Assembly: GCF_002591895.1 (NCBI RefSeq)
Contig: NZ_NISX01000009.1
Span: 62,001 to 126,000, forward strand
Source of the DNA: Lacimicrobium alkaliphilum
Lineage (GTDB): Bacteria > Pseudomonadota > Gammaproteobacteria > Enterobacterales > Alteromonadaceae
Length of the DNA: 64,000 bases
Direction of reading: 5' to 3'
Under the pieces are notes generated by a model, which was not told where the DNA came from, ran no database searches, and worked only from the letters and a program-made list of their open reading frames with translations. This document shows positions 33,871 to 43,144 of this stretch, in pieces (within the stretch, counting starts at the first letter, position 1; each line of letters opens with the position of its first letter). The position numbers and the translations under genes are program-made.

Positions 33871-34206
33871 TCAGGGCTCCTGAGAATACAACTGATCGAA
33901 ATCATGCAGAATTTGCATTAACTCATGATGCTGTGTTTTTTCTGGCCAGGCCTGTTCCGCCATGGGCAGCAAACTCATATGCCCGGGCAGAGGTTGCCGA
34001 TGCCGACACAAAGCTTGCATGCGGGGAATAAACACAAACTGTAACCACTGTTCATATTTCAGCGTATCACAGCAAAAGGGTTGTGCACTGGCAAGCGCAG
34101 TGGCTGACGGTGCTTCACGTTGCCACATTTGCTGTTGCTCTAAGCTCAGCCTTAGTCGGCTGAGTAACAGAAATGTCTGGTTGTGCTTATTACTGTCTGT
34201 CGACAT
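33871..34206 (-). CDS. yqcC: YqcC family protein (DUF446)
   Basis: 111 residues from the ATG at 34206; the frame is open further but overlaps the divergent gene. Motifs MWQREAPSATALASAQPFCCDTL and LQFVFIPRMQALCRHRQPLP are those of the small YqcC/DUF446 proteins of unknown function. First gene of the operon with truC and yqcA; the divergent DUF3549 gene starts 74 bp away. Confidence 0.9.
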   Translation of the reverse strand: MSTDSNKHNQTFLLLSRLRLSLEQQQMWQREAPSATALASAQPFCCDTLKYEQWLQFVFIPRMQALCRHRQPLPGHMSLLPMAEQAWPEKTQHHELMQILHDFDQLYSQEP

Positions 34207-34280
34207 AGGATGCCTGTTACTGCTTCTCAGGGTATAATGCTGCGGCGCGAAACCCATGAATACGAAACGCCAAGGATAAC

Positions 34281-35321
34281 ATGTCAAACATCAGTACTAT
34301 TAGTGAATTTCTGCTACACGCCAACAGCCAATATCAGGTTTTTGATATGAGCCGGGGTATAGAGGCCTTATCGGCGCAGCAATTTCTGGATATTGAAAAT
34401 GGTCGGTTACCTTACCCCGCTCCCCGGCTTGGGGCCGCGTGGCTTGGCGTACTGTTCTGGCAGGCCGTGCCCGGGCAACATGCCATTGCCGACAATTCAG
34501 ATCCTGAATACTTTATCTGGTTTCTGAAGTTTCCGCTGGATGAACAGAGCAAGCTGATTGCAGGCCCAAGAGATCACTTTCTGCGTATTCTGCTCGACGC
34601 CCTGGCTAGGCAGGCAAAAGGTGAGCCTTTACAAGAGCCGCCGGATCATCCCTACAGTTTTGTACCACCACAACAACAAATGGCGGCCTTCAACAGCCTG
34701 GTAAAAAAACATCTGGGAATGCCACCCAGCCCGCATTTTGAAAAGGCTCTCGCTTACATACGCGCGCCACAGGATATGGAGTGGAGCGAGCTCCCCTTGC
34801 AAGGCATCAGCGATGTGGCTGCGGCGATGGATGATGCCAATGTGGAACAAGCAGTATTGAACGGCTTTATGCTGTTGGCTGAAGAAGTCAGGCACCCCCT
34901 GTGCGAAGCCATGGAAAATCAACAACCCTCGTCAGCTTTTAGTCACAAAGTGATGGAATGGATAGCCACAACCCATCAACCAGAAGTGCAAATAAGCGGG
35001 ATGCGGGCATTATCCCGCAGTAAAGAGAATCAGCGCGTATCGGAGCTTATTATTCAAGTGCTCGGCCAGTCGACTCTGAATACAAATTTACTGGTCACCA
35101 TCAGTGGCAGACACTGGCACCGCCTGACGGAAAAAACCTTGTTCATGACCTATATGGAGACCCTGGCAAAGCAGGCACCAGAGCTGTTCAGTGCCATTTT
35201 TGCCGACCTGGTCCGAATCCCATTATTACGGGAACAAATGCTGGGTTTACTGCGAAGCCCGGATAAAAGCCAGCTGCTACTTAAAGCCATTGGGGCGCTA
35301 TTCAGTGAGCAGGGCCGATGA
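34281..35321 (+). CDS. DUF3549 family protein
   Basis: 346-residue protein of unknown function, conserved next to yqcC/truC in Alteromonadales and Vibrionales. It has no signal peptide or membrane segment; the N-terminus (ISEFLLHANSQYQVFDMSRGIEAL) and YFIWFLKFPLDEQSKL near residue 75 are family features, and the rest is helical. The next gene overlaps by 4 bp (ATGA). Confidence 0.8.
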   Translation: MSNISTISEFLLHANSQYQVFDMSRGIEALSAQQFLDIENGRLPYPAPRLGAAWLGVLFWQAVPGQHAIADNSDPEYFIWFLKFPLDEQSKLIAGPRDHFLRILLDALARQAKGEPLQEPPDHPYSFVPPQQQMAAFNSLVKKHLGMPPSPHFEKALAYIRAPQDMEWSELPLQGISDVAAAMDDANVEQAVLNGFMLLAEEVRHPLCEAMENQQPSSAFSHKVMEWIATTHQPEVQISGMRALSRSKENQRVSELIIQVLGQSTLNTNLLVTISGRHWHRLTEKTLFMTYMETLAKQAPELFSAIFADLVRIPLLREQMLGLLRSPDKSQLLLKAIGALFSEQGR

Positions 35322-35620
35322 CATTATTTGAACTGATACTGATATTGCTGGTGATTATGATTGGCTGGCAGTTCTGGCGGATCCGCGCCATCAGTGAAAG
35401 AGCAAGTGACTATCTGAATCATTACTGTAAAAAACAAGGATTGCAGCTGATCTCGGTATCCAGACGGAAAACCCGCATCAATAGCTACCGGGGCAAGCTG
35501 GACTGGTACACAGAGTTTAACTTCGAGTTTTCCGGTAATGGGGAAGATGCCTACCAGGGACTGTTAACCATGCGTGGTCTTTATGTCACCCAAACAACGC
35601 TGCCGCCCTATAGAATTTAG
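35318..35620 (+). CDS. DUF3301 family membrane protein
   Basis: 100 residues: one N-terminal membrane helix (LFELILILLVIMIGWQFW), then a basic, soluble part with HYCKKQGLQLISVSRRKTRI and FNFEFSGNGEDAYQGLLTM that marks DUF3301. Function unknown. Translationally coupled to the DUF3549 gene. Confidence 0.82.
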   Translation: MTLFELILILLVIMIGWQFWRIRAISERASDYLNHYCKKQGLQLISVSRRKTRINSYRGKLDWYTEFNFEFSGNGEDAYQGLLTMRGLYVTQTTLPPYRI

Positions 35621-35700
35621 TATCGCCAAGAGCACTGCAGACTGAGAGAGTAATATCGGCGACGCCTGGGAATGCCTCCAGCAACTCCGACATACTATTG

Positions 35701-35895
35701 CCAAGGATGACAGAAGTGCAGGTTATGCAGGAGTAATCATCTGCCCGTCCATCCCTGAACATCGCCGGGGAACGCTCCCTGCAACCCCGGCATACGACTG
35801 CCAAGGATGACAGAAGTGCAGGTTATGCAGGAGTAATCATCTGCCCGTCCATCCCTGAACATCGCCGGGGAACGCTCCCTGCAACCCCGGCATAC
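35701..35895. repeat. Tandem repeat, two exact 95-bp copies, period 100 bp
   Basis: 35701-35795 and 35801-35895 are identical (start CCAAGGATGACAGAAGTGCA, end ACCCCGGCATAC), separated by five bases. A third, diverged partial copy precedes them from about 35655. It lies between the DUF3301 stop and the terminator of the csrB-like RNA and codes for nothing recognisable. Confidence 0.9.
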
Positions 35896-35910
35896 CGTCC
35901 ATCCCTGGAC

Positions 35911-35942
35911 ATAAAATAAAGGCGCGACTAAAAAGTCGCGCC
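35911..35942 (-). terminator. Rho-independent terminator of the csrB-like RNA
   Basis: 9-bp perfect stem GGCGCGACT / AGTCGCGCC with a four-base loop, followed on the minus strand by TTTATTTTAT. There is no T-run on the plus strand, so it serves minus-strand transcription. Confidence 0.9.
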
Positions 35943-36170
35943 TCTACCGATGATTACTTCCCTATAATGCATACCATTGCTGTATCAGTCCTTGTTTCAA
36001 ATCCTTTTGTTGTCCTCTCCTTATCTTCTCAATCATCCTGACTGAGGGGTTCCTCCTGAACCGTTCCCTTTCCGTTTTCCCTTGTTATCGGCCATCCTCA
36101 ATGCCGAAATTCTTCATCCTGAAGTTGTCCATCGAATGCGTCCATGACCCATCGTGTTTCCTTGTGACAG
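35914..36170 (-). ncRNA. csrB: csrB-type regulatory RNA (CsrA/RsmA sponge)
   Basis: Read on the minus strand, this ~255-nt stretch holds 16 GGA motifs, many in hairpin loops: CTTCAGGATGAAG (36124-36112), GGTTCAGGAGGAACC (36062-36048) and CTCAGTCAGGATGATTGAG (36046-36028). It ends in a strong terminator. This is the design of CsrB RNAs, which sequester the translational repressor CsrA. In E. coli csrB lies between yqcC and syd; here the same two genes flank it, with some insertions. Start estimated from a TATATC -10 box at 36183-36178. It has no open frame of note. Confidence 0.88.
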
Positions 36171-36339
36171 GGATAAAGATATAGCAAAGGGCGACGTTTA
36201 CCATAGACCTACAAAAAACTTTTCGGATGGAAAAGTACACCGGGTCGGAGGAGGGGGAAATTAGACTTTATTTATCAGTGCTTTAGATGACTCTGTAGGT
36301 CTTTATACCGATGCATAAAGTCAGATTTTCCTACAGAAA

Positions 36340-36357
36340 TGTAAGATATTTCGTACA
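36340..36357. promoter_or_regulatory. UvrY/GacA-type response regulator site upstream of csrB
   Basis: TGTAAGATATTTCGTACA matches the palindrome TGTAAG-N6-CTTACA in all but one of its 12 defined positions. It is centred about 178 bp before the estimated csrB start, a distance like that of distal activator sites of enterobacterial csrB. This suggests control by a BarA/UvrY-type two-component system. Confidence 0.65.
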
Positions 36358-36375
36358 AAGCGTAAGGCCTTATTC

Positions 36376-37017
36376 TTACGCTTTTTGAGTGGCGTTCCGG
36401 AACATCAGCTGGCCGCTAATACGCCCCACCTTAAGTTCGCTCAGATGATGATACTGACCGTGTTCGAAAAAGCTCAGACATTTGGGCAAGGTAACCAGTA
36501 CGGCAACGCCTTCACTGCGGGGCTCTTCACTAACCAGGGTGTCGACCGCGCCCATTAGCAGATGGCCTAAACCACGATGCTGATGATCCGGATGCACTCC
36601 GATAAAAGAAAGAATGTGGTAACACCTTGCGGGCACATTGTCTTTAACCTTTTGCTCTTTTTCCACCATCTGCCGGGTTCCGAATAGCCCGGCGGTAAGC
36701 AACATCTTTAATCGCCAGTGCCAGAAACGACCCGGTCCAAAGCCTGCATCCGGACGCAGAACACACGCCACAGCGAGCAACCGCTGCCCCTCGAAGAGTC
36801 CAATCATTGGCTGACGAGCCTGCCAGAAAGTAATCAGTTCTTCACGGATTGCGCTGCGCAACCTTGATTCGTATCCTTCTTCTTCTGCTTTAAAAATCTC
36901 CACAAACAGAGGGTCATCATGATAAGCCTGATACAAAATCGATGAAGCGACCACCAGATCTTCTTCACGCAGGTAAACGGCTTTAATATCATCCGGGTTC
37001 AAAGGAGCTGTATTCAT
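36376..37017 (-). CDS. GNAT family N-acetyltransferase
   Basis: 213 residues from the ATG at 37017 (MNTAPLNPDDIKAVYLREED). The acetyl-CoA site is visible in ILSFIGVHPDHQHRGLGHLLMGAVD near residues 135-160, and the protein has ELITFWQARQPMIGLFEGQRLLAVACVLRP ahead of it. Substrate unknown. It stands alone between csrB and a divergent DUF2789 gene. Confidence 0.85.
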   Translation of the reverse strand: MNTAPLNPDDIKAVYLREEDLVVASSILYQAYHDDPLFVEIFKAEEEGYESRLRSAIREELITFWQARQPMIGLFEGQRLLAVACVLRPDAGFGPGRFWHWRLKMLLTAGLFGTRQMVEKEQKVKDNVPARCYHILSFIGVHPDHQHRGLGHLLMGAVDTLVSEEPRSEGVAVLVTLPKCLSFFEHGQYHHLSELKVGRISGQLMFRNATQKA

Positions 37018-37122
37018 GCAAAAAGTCCGAGAGAGTTGTCTATAGTTATTGTATGTCTGTAACGGTAAAGAATAACTCAAGCGGCCGCCATTGTTAAACG
37101 CTTGTTAAGAAATGGGTGAAAT

Positions 37123-37353
37123 ATGAATATCGGTACCCCCACACTGAAGGACTTATTCAATCAGCTGGGACTCAAAGATGATGAGAGGGCCATTGATCAG
37201 TTTATTAACACGCATCAGGGGCTGGGCAGTAAAACGAAACTGGAGGATGCACCATTCTGGAATGCATCTCAGGCCAATTTATTGCGCGGTGCCTTGCAGG
37301 AAGACGCCGATTGGGCTGAAATTATCGATCAGTTGAATAGCAGGCTGAGATAA
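37123..37353 (+). CDS. DUF2789 family protein
   Basis: 76 residues, full length. TLKDLFNQLGLKDDERAIDQFINTHQ, LEDAPFWNASQANLLRGAL and EDADWAEIIDQLNSRLR are the family pattern. A small soluble protein of unknown role, found mainly in gammaproteobacteria. Confidence 0.87.
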   Translation: MNIGTPTLKDLFNQLGLKDDERAIDQFINTHQGLGSKTKLEDAPFWNASQANLLRGALQEDADWAEIIDQLNSRLR

Positions 37354-37398
37354 GGCATCCCAGCCATTGACTATATTAAAACGGCTATGCTGCCCTGA

Positions 37399-37758
37399 TT
37401 ATTTTATCGCTGCATAAGCACTCTGGCCCCATCCAATCAGCTCAGCGTCTTTAAATACAAGCGGTGTACACTCATCCATTGTTGTTACACCGTCACCCTC
37501 GTTTCTATGGGTACGGTAAAACAATACCTGGTAACTCCCGGCATCATTCTGATGAAATTCACTGAAATCAGGGGAACCAAACTGAGACGAAACGTGATCG
37601 AAACCCAGCCCTGGCTTGAGCTGTGCCACCATACGACGATTTTTTGCTTCCTTTTTCTGCCAGTTCCCATCATGGTGATCATCACCGCCTACGGAAATCA
37701 CGCAGCCACTTAAGGTGAAAACCGTTAATACTGACAGTGCCGCTATTGTTTTTTTCAT
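37399..37758 (-). CDS. DUF3192 lipoprotein
   Basis: 119 residues with a lipoprotein signal peptide (MKKTIAALSVLTVFTLSGC, lipobox LSGC). The remainder matches DUF3192: RMVAQLKPGLGFDHVSSQFGSPD, YQVLFYRTHRNEGDGVTTMDECTPLVFKD and LIGWGQSAYAAI. Function unknown; the layout (short repeat followed by a beta-rich part) resembles SmpA/BamE-like proteins. A second DUF3192 gene is at 43145. Confidence 0.85.
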   Translation of the reverse strand: MKKTIAALSVLTVFTLSGCVISVGGDDHHDGNWQKKEAKNRRMVAQLKPGLGFDHVSSQFGSPDFSEFHQNDAGSYQVLFYRTHRNEGDGVTTMDECTPLVFKDAELIGWGQSAYAAIK

Positions 37759-37957
37759 GTGTACCTCTTAACTGAAAAGGGGGGATTGCGCTTAAGCGAT
37801 GTGCCCCTGAATGTGCCTGCACAGATTTAGCAAATTTAAGGCCAAAAGGTAACCGATTGAAAAATATAGACTTAATAAAAAATTATCACTCGATGTTCGT
37901 GATAAAATAGCCAATCTGACCAGTTTTTAGCAATACCAGCAAGAGACCAACACCACC

Positions 37958-38257
37958 ATGCAGCATCACCACTACATTTTGTCACTGTGCCAGTCACTGG
38001 CAAAATCGGGGAAAACCCCCTCGGTGGCATTAATCAAGAGCCAGGCCAGTCACCCATTGCCGCTACCGGATATCCTCGCGGTGTTGCAGAAATGGAGAAA
38101 AGACCCAAATATTGTACACACCAACGCTGCTCCCGTAGCACCTAATGTGCTGTCCGCAGAACAAAGACTGACAAGACTGGAGTCCCGGGTGGAAAAAATG
38201 GAAAAATTGTTACAGCAGGTCTTAACAGAATTAAAACAGCCTCCTTACTCAGGCTGA
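37958..38257 (+). CDS. Hypothetical protein with C-terminal coiled coil
   Basis: 99 residues: an N-terminal helical part (LSLCQSLAKSGKTPSVALIKSQ, then LPLPDILAVLQKWRKDPN) that looks like a small KfrA-type DNA-binding fold, a Pro/Ala linker, and a coiled coil EQRLTRLESRVEKMEKLLQQVLTEL. I do not recognise a named family. Its end overlaps the convergent syd gene by 13 bp. Confidence 0.65.
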   Translation: MQHHHYILSLCQSLAKSGKTPSVALIKSQASHPLPLPDILAVLQKWRKDPNIVHTNAAPVAPNVLSAEQRLTRLESRVEKMEKLLQQVLTELKQPPYSG

Positions 38258-38802
38258 ACGACTGGTGTTAATTCGGCCAGAAATTCGGCCAGACTTTCTG
38301 CCAATATTTCTTCAGGCTCCAGACCAACCTGTTCAAGCATCACCTTTCCGGATGCGTTGTCCAGGCTGATAATAAAGTCGTCGTCATCGGTTACCGCAAA
38401 AAACAATGTCTCCGCTTGTTTCAGGCGTCTTTTCATCAACACATGACCCACCAGGTTTTGCAACAGACGCTCAAAATCATCCTGATTCCAGGCCTGCAGT
38501 AACTGCAACTCCCCCCTTTGTGTACTGGCGTCAAGCCCTTCGCTCCAGTATCGCCCATAGAAGGTTTTGATATCATCATGAAAGACCATATCCAGAGCAC
38601 GTTCCGTGTCGCCGAAATCCCCTTTTTCCCGGCGTTTACAAGGCCTCCACTGAATCATTCCGTCAGGATTTACATCACCGGTTTCGCACTCCGACGGCCA
38701 GCTCGCATCCCATTGTGTTAATAAAGCCCGGCCCTGGTGTTTATAGGCTTCTGTAAACCCTCTTATAAAATCATCCAGGCTTTGCGACATACTGTTATTC
38801 AT
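38245..38802 (-). CDS. syd: Syd, SecY-interacting protein
   Basis: 185 residues from the ATG at 38802. Peripheral cytoplasmic-membrane protein that binds SecY. Family motifs: LDDFIRGFTEAYKHQGRALLTQWD at the start, IQWRPCKRREKGDFGDTERALDM near residues 50-72 and FFAVTDDDDFIISLDNASGKV near 135-157. Divergent from queF, as in E. coli. Confidence 0.92.
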   Translation of the reverse strand: MNNSMSQSLDDFIRGFTEAYKHQGRALLTQWDASWPSECETGDVNPDGMIQWRPCKRREKGDFGDTERALDMVFHDDIKTFYGRYWSEGLDASTQRGELQLLQAWNQDDFERLLQNLVGHVLMKRRLKQAETLFFAVTDDDDFIISLDNASGKVMLEQVGLEPEEILAESLAEFLAELTPVVQPE

Positions 38803-38871
38803 CTGCAACCTTATTACGCGATATAATAGAATTTTCTGACATTATACCATCTCCAAATCTCAGGGTAATTT

Positions 38872-39708
38872 ATGCGCGACTCAAACACACCGGCTTCTCT
38901 TGCACATCTTAGTCTGGGTAAAGCTTCACAATACATCGATCAATACAGCCCTGAACTGCTGCAGCCCGTTCCACGCAGTCTGAACCGGAAAGATCTGGGA
39001 ATCGTCGAACAGCAGCCTTTTTCCGGTGTGGATATCTGGAATGGATATGAACTTTCCTGGCTCAATCCAAAAGGCAAACCCTGTGTTGCCGTGTTACAGG
39101 CTATCGTGCCAGCTGACAGCCCCAATCTCATCGAGTCAAAATCCTTTAAACTCTACCTGAACAGTTTTAATCAGTGGAAAGTGGATAACGCAGAACAATT
39201 GCGCAATATCCTGCACCAGGATCTGAGCCGTTGCGCCGGTACCAGTGTTGAAGTAAAACTTTTTTCTCTGGACGACAGAAAAGCGTTTCAGGTTCACCCG
39301 GGTGAAGGTGAACTGCTGGATAATCTCGATATTGAAGTCACACAATACCAACCCCAGTCAGACATTCTGAAATGTGGTCATACAGTAGTTAAGCGCCACC
39401 ATATCAGTCACCTGCTCAAGTCCAATTGCCTGATTACGCAACAGCCAGACTGGGGCAGTGTCAACATTCACTATCATGGCCGCGAGATTTTGCCAGAGAG
39501 CCTGTTGAGATACCTGATTACTTTCAGGCAGCATAACGAATTTCACGAGCAATGTGTTGAGCGGATTTTCTGTGACATTCTAAACCAGTGCCATCCCGAT
39601 AAACTCAGCGTTTACGCCAGGTACACCAGAAGAGGCGGGCTTGACATCAGCCCCTTTCGCAGTAATTTTGAGCAACAGCCAAAATTTGAGCGACTATTGA
39701 GGCAGTAA
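38872..39708 (+). CDS. queF: NADPH-dependent preQ0 reductase QueF
   Basis: 278 residues, the long two-domain form. Reduces 7-cyano-7-deazaguanine to preQ1 for queuosine in tRNA. The substrate pocket has ESKSFKLYLNSFNQW (about 89-103) and the catalytic cysteine is in HLLKSNCLITQQPDWGS (about residue 186); QHNEFHEQCVERIF and ARYTRRGGLDI are also seen. Divergent from syd with 69 bp between them. Confidence 0.95.
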   Translation: MRDSNTPASLAHLSLGKASQYIDQYSPELLQPVPRSLNRKDLGIVEQQPFSGVDIWNGYELSWLNPKGKPCVAVLQAIVPADSPNLIESKSFKLYLNSFNQWKVDNAEQLRNILHQDLSRCAGTSVEVKLFSLDDRKAFQVHPGEGELLDNLDIEVTQYQPQSDILKCGHTVVKRHHISHLLKSNCLITQQPDWGSVNIHYHGREILPESLLRYLITFRQHNEFHEQCVERIFCDILNQCHPDKLSVYARYTRRGGLDISPFRSNFEQQPKFERLLRQ

Positions 39709-40094
39709 GAAAGCGCGAAAAAACTGAAAAGAAAACAGAAACACTACAAATCCCCTTTCATTATTTTGAGAATTGAATAAAATAACGGCGGTTTTACAAC
39801 TGATGGACATCACATGTTACACCCTGCACCTGAAAGACTGCCTTATTATCTGGTTAAACGTCCTCTGAATGACGATTAACAGGTATGTAAATTGATAATA
39901 AAAGTCAGCATTAAAAAGACGGTATGACCGTCTTTTTATTTTTCAGCAGCCCCATAAGACAATCACATCAATAGCCCTTTGTAGCGACGCGCTTCATATT
40001 TTCGCTAACATATTGTTATAAAAAAATATTCTTAACTAACTTATTAACTATTATACTGGGTGGAACTGCAGTCTGATCCTGGGTGAAACAGAAA
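39709..40094 (+). other. Intergenic stretch with a 21-codon frame and a terminator
   Basis: Downstream of queF lies ATG at 39814 to TAA at 39879 (starts MLHPAPERLPYY, ends PLNDD). No clear ribosome site precedes it. The terminator at 39913 follows 33 bp later. The unit could be a tiny gene, an sRNA or just the queF 3' region. From 39950 to the GGDEF gene there is an AT-rich stretch with TTATTAACTATTATACT that may be its promoter. Confidence 0.4.
39913..39943 (+). terminator. Rho-independent terminator
   Basis: AAAAAGACGG-TATGA-CCGTCTTTTT followed by ATTTTT: a 10-bp stem with a five-base loop and T-run on the plus strand; the A-run on the other side would let it work in both directions. Confidence 0.85.
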
Positions 40095-41672
40095 ATGGAT
40101 AATGGGTCACAGGTAACAAATACAAAGCTGGATTTGACTAACCAAAACCAGCAGAAAGTACTGCGCAGCTTCAAGCATCAAATCGATACACTGTCTCAGT
40201 TTATCCTCAGATTGAGTAAGTTTTACGAAGGCGCTGTACCGGCACTGGACAAGGAGTTGCAAACCCTCAGGGGACATTTAGGTGGTAAAATTAATTTTAC
40301 CCTGGCAGAAGTCAGCGTAGGTAAACTGACGGCGTTGTTGATGGAAAACAGCGACCAGGTCAGACTGCAGAATCAAAAATCACATAATCTTATTGAAAAT
40401 GCCATTCAGTCACTGCAGGAAAACAATGGCCTGCCTGAAGCGCTAAAAGAAGATGCTCAGGCGTTTTTACGCCAGGTTCGCCAGAGCCAGGCTTCGGTTT
40501 TCACTTCATTGCCTCATTTTGAGAAAGCCCTGGAGTTATTTCAAAAGGCGCTGATCAATTTTCAGGCCCGCAAAGCAGAGCCCCCGCCCGGAGAAAGCCT
40601 TCCACTTCAGAACGCCACCCTGGTGCTACACAAAGAGATCACAGACGAGCTGAGAGAGTTGGTCTCACAGCTTACTACCAGTGCAAAAGAAGATCCTCAG
40701 TTGAAGAAAGTCCGTGATCAGTTAGCCAAAGGCCTGGATCATGAACAGCTACTTGAATGTTGTCTGATTATCATCCGCACGATCCTGCGTGAGGTCATTC
40801 ATGAGCGAAAACATGCTGAACGATTTGTTTCCAGCCTTCACAGTACATTGGACAAAGTCAGCCAGTCTGTTACCCACTCGATCGAGAAAAGTGAGTCAAC
40901 GTTCCAACTTAAAACCGACAACACGGCACAGTTAAAACAGCAGGTTCTGAATATCGAAGTCGCCATCGATGAAGCCGAGAATATCAAGTTACTGCGTAAG
41001 CAGGCTGGTGAATATCTGGCAAAAATTGCAGCCACCATCGATACGCGGGAGAAAGCGGATCAGGACGAGCAGCGAGTGCTGATGAAACTGCTCAACGAAA
41101 TGAGAGATCAGTTAAGCCATCTGGAACAGGAAACCTCAGAGTATAAACAACGTTTATTGCAGCAAAAATACCGCAGCCACCACGACGAGTTAACCCAGAT
41201 CCCAAATCGCAGCGCCTATAACGACAGAATTGAATTAGAATACCGCCGCTGGCGTCGTTATGGTACCGAGCTGAGTATGGCACTGGTAGATGTTGATCAC
41301 TTCAAAACCATAAATGATAATTATGGCCATGCAGCCGGTGATAAAACCTTGCAGGTCATCGCACAGCAAATGAGTAAATGTTTGCGTTCAACAGACTTTC
41401 TCGCTCGCTGGGGTGGTGAGGAATTTGTACTGCTTTTTCCGCAAACGTCAGAGGGTGAACTAGAAGCTGCGCTGGAAAAAGTACGTTTACAAATTGCCAA
41501 AATCCCCTTCAGGTTTAAACAACAGAGTGTCAAGATTACGGTTTCAATTGGTGCCGCCAGTTTCATTGAAGGTGACGATGTGCACCGTGTATTTGAACGC
41601 GCCGATAGAGCTCTGTATACCGCTAAGACTCAGGGCAGAAATCGTAGCGTGATTGACCAAGGAAAAAAATGA
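40095..41672 (+). CDS. Diguanylate cyclase (GGDEF)
   Basis: 525 residues from the ATG at 40095 (a GTG four codons upstream is possible). Makes cyclic di-GMP. The first ~360 residues are helical/coiled coil without membrane segments, so the protein is cytoplasmic; the GGDEF domain has [39 protein letters not shown] and the active site [12 protein letters not shown] (GGEEF). An RxxD inhibitory site is not obvious upstream of GGEEF. The stop overlaps the ppnN start (ATGA), so the two are made together. Confidence 0.92.
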   Translation: MDNGSQVTNTKLDLTNQNQQKVLRSFKHQIDTLSQFILRLSKFYEGAVPALDKELQTLRGHLGGKINFTLAEVSVGKLTALLMENSDQVRLQNQKSHNLIENAIQSLQENNGLPEALKEDAQAFLRQVRQSQASVFTSLPHFEKALELFQKALINFQARKAEPPPGESLPLQNATLVLHKEITDELRELVSQLTTSAKEDPQLKKVRDQLAKGLDHEQLLECCLIIIRTILREVIHERKHAERFVSSLHSTLDKVSQSVTHSIEKSESTFQLKTDNTAQLKQQVLNIEVAIDEAENIKLLRKQAGEYLAKIAATIDTREKADQDEQRVLMKLLNEMRDQLSHLEQETSEYKQRLLQQKYRSHHDELTQIPNRSAYNDRIELEYRRWRRYGTELSMALVDVDHFKTINDNYGHAAGDKTLQVIAQQMSKCLRSTDFLARWGGEEFVLLFPQTSEGELEAALEKVRLQIAKIPFRFKQQSVKITVSIGAASFIEGDDVHRVFERADRALYTAKTQGRNRSVIDQGKK

Positions 41673-43030
41673 AAAGAACAGTGCAACTTAACCCCATCGG
41701 TTCAATGAACCTGCTTTCACAACTTGAAGTGGATCGTCTGAAAAAGTCCACTTCCAGTGAACTCTATCGCCTGTTCCGTAACTGTTGCCTGGCCGTGCTG
41801 AACAGCGGCGCCCAGGAAGATAATTATGAGAATATCTTTTCCCCCTACGAAGATTTTGAAGTCAACCTGCTGCGGCGTGAGCGCGGTGTCAAGATAGAGC
41901 TTGTCAATCCGCCTGAGCTTGCCTTTGTAGACAACAAGCTGATCAAGGGGGTTCATGAGCATCTGTTCGCCGTACTCAGAGATATGCTGCATATGGGGGC
42001 CAGATATGAAGGCAACCTGTTTGTCGATCAATCCGAATCTACCCATATCACTCATATGGTGTTCGATATGTTGCGCAATGCCAATGCCATTCAGGCAGCG
42101 GGTGACCCAAATATGGTCGTATGCTGGGGTGGTCACTCTATTGGTGAGATTGAGTACAAATATACCAAAGAGGTTGGTTACCAGCTTGGCTTAAGGGAAA
42201 TGAATATCTGTACTGGCTGCGGGCCCGGCGCTATGAAGGGGCCGATGAAAGGTGCCACTATAGGCCATGCCAAGCAACGCTATCGGCATGGCCGATATCT
42301 GGGTATTTCCGAACCCAGCATTATTGCAGCCGAACCACCGAATCCAATTGTTAATGAACTGGTTATCATGCCAGATATCGAGAAACGACTGGAATCGTTT
42401 GTCCGAACCGCTCATGCCATTGTCATTTTTCCGGGTGGTGTGGGTACCGCAGAAGAATTACTGTATTTGCTTGGTATTATGCTGAGTGAACAGAATCGCG
42501 AGCAGGTACTGCCTGTGATCCTGACAGGGCCTAAAGAAAGTGAAGATTATTTTAATACCATCGATGAGTTTATTGGTGCAACACTGGGCAGGACCGCCCA
42601 GAACCTGTATACCATCATCGTTGATGATGCATCAGAAGTGGCCAGATTAGTTCGGGAAAACCAGCCCCAGGTCACTGAATATCGTCGTCAAAGAGGCGAC
42701 TCATACCAATTTAACTGGTCGCTCAGAATTGATCAGGATTTTCAGTCGCCCTTCTCTCCCAGCCATGAAAATATGGAGCAGCTTAATCTGCATCTTGAGC
42801 AGCCAAAAGCCGACTTGGCAGCTTCATTGCGACGGGCATTTTCGGGTATCGTGGCAGGGAATGTTAAAGCGGAGGGCATTGAACAAATCAGGAAAAAAGG
42901 CCCCTTCACGATTAATGGTGACGCCAGGTTGATGGAGTTGCTGGACACGATGCTCGAATCTTTTGTCGCGCAGAATCGTATGAAGTTGCCCGGGAAACGC
43001 TACGACCCATGTTATAAGCTGGTAAAATAA
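41669..43030 (+). CDS. ppnN: Nucleotide 5'-monophosphate nucleosidase PpnN (YgdH, LOG family)
   Basis: 453 residues, full length. Splits nucleoside monophosphates into base and ribose 5-phosphate, and in E. coli is tuned by (p)ppGpp. N- and C-terminal YgdH domains flank the LOG/lysine-decarboxylase-like core, with [23 protein letters not shown] near residues 185-205 and [21 protein letters not shown] near 250-270. Coupled to the diguanylate cyclase gene by a 4-bp overlap. Confidence 0.95.
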   Translation: MKRTVQLNPIGSMNLLSQLEVDRLKKSTSSELYRLFRNCCLAVLNSGAQEDNYENIFSPYEDFEVNLLRRERGVKIELVNPPELAFVDNKLIKGVHEHLFAVLRDMLHMGARYEGNLFVDQSESTHITHMVFDMLRNANAIQAAGDPNMVVCWGGHSIGEIEYKYTKEVGYQLGLREMNICTGCGPGAMKGPMKGATIGHAKQRYRHGRYLGISEPSIIAAEPPNPIVNELVIMPDIEKRLESFVRTAHAIVIFPGGVGTAEELLYLLGIMLSEQNREQVLPVILTGPKESEDYFNTIDEFIGATLGRTAQNLYTIIVDDASEVARLVRENQPQVTEYRRQRGDSYQFNWSLRIDQDFQSPFSPSHENMEQLNLHLEQPKADLAASLRRAFSGIVAGNVKAEGIEQIRKKGPFTINGDARLMELLDTMLESFVAQNRMKLPGKRYDPCYKLVK

Positions 43031-43144
43031 TAGGGGCAGAAGGCATCATCGCTGCTAAGTGGTGTCCATGATATTCTATGTTTAAAAAAACAGTCTGGGA
43101 ACTGGCCGTTTGCAGTTTTCACGCCTAAGAGTAATTGATTAAAA

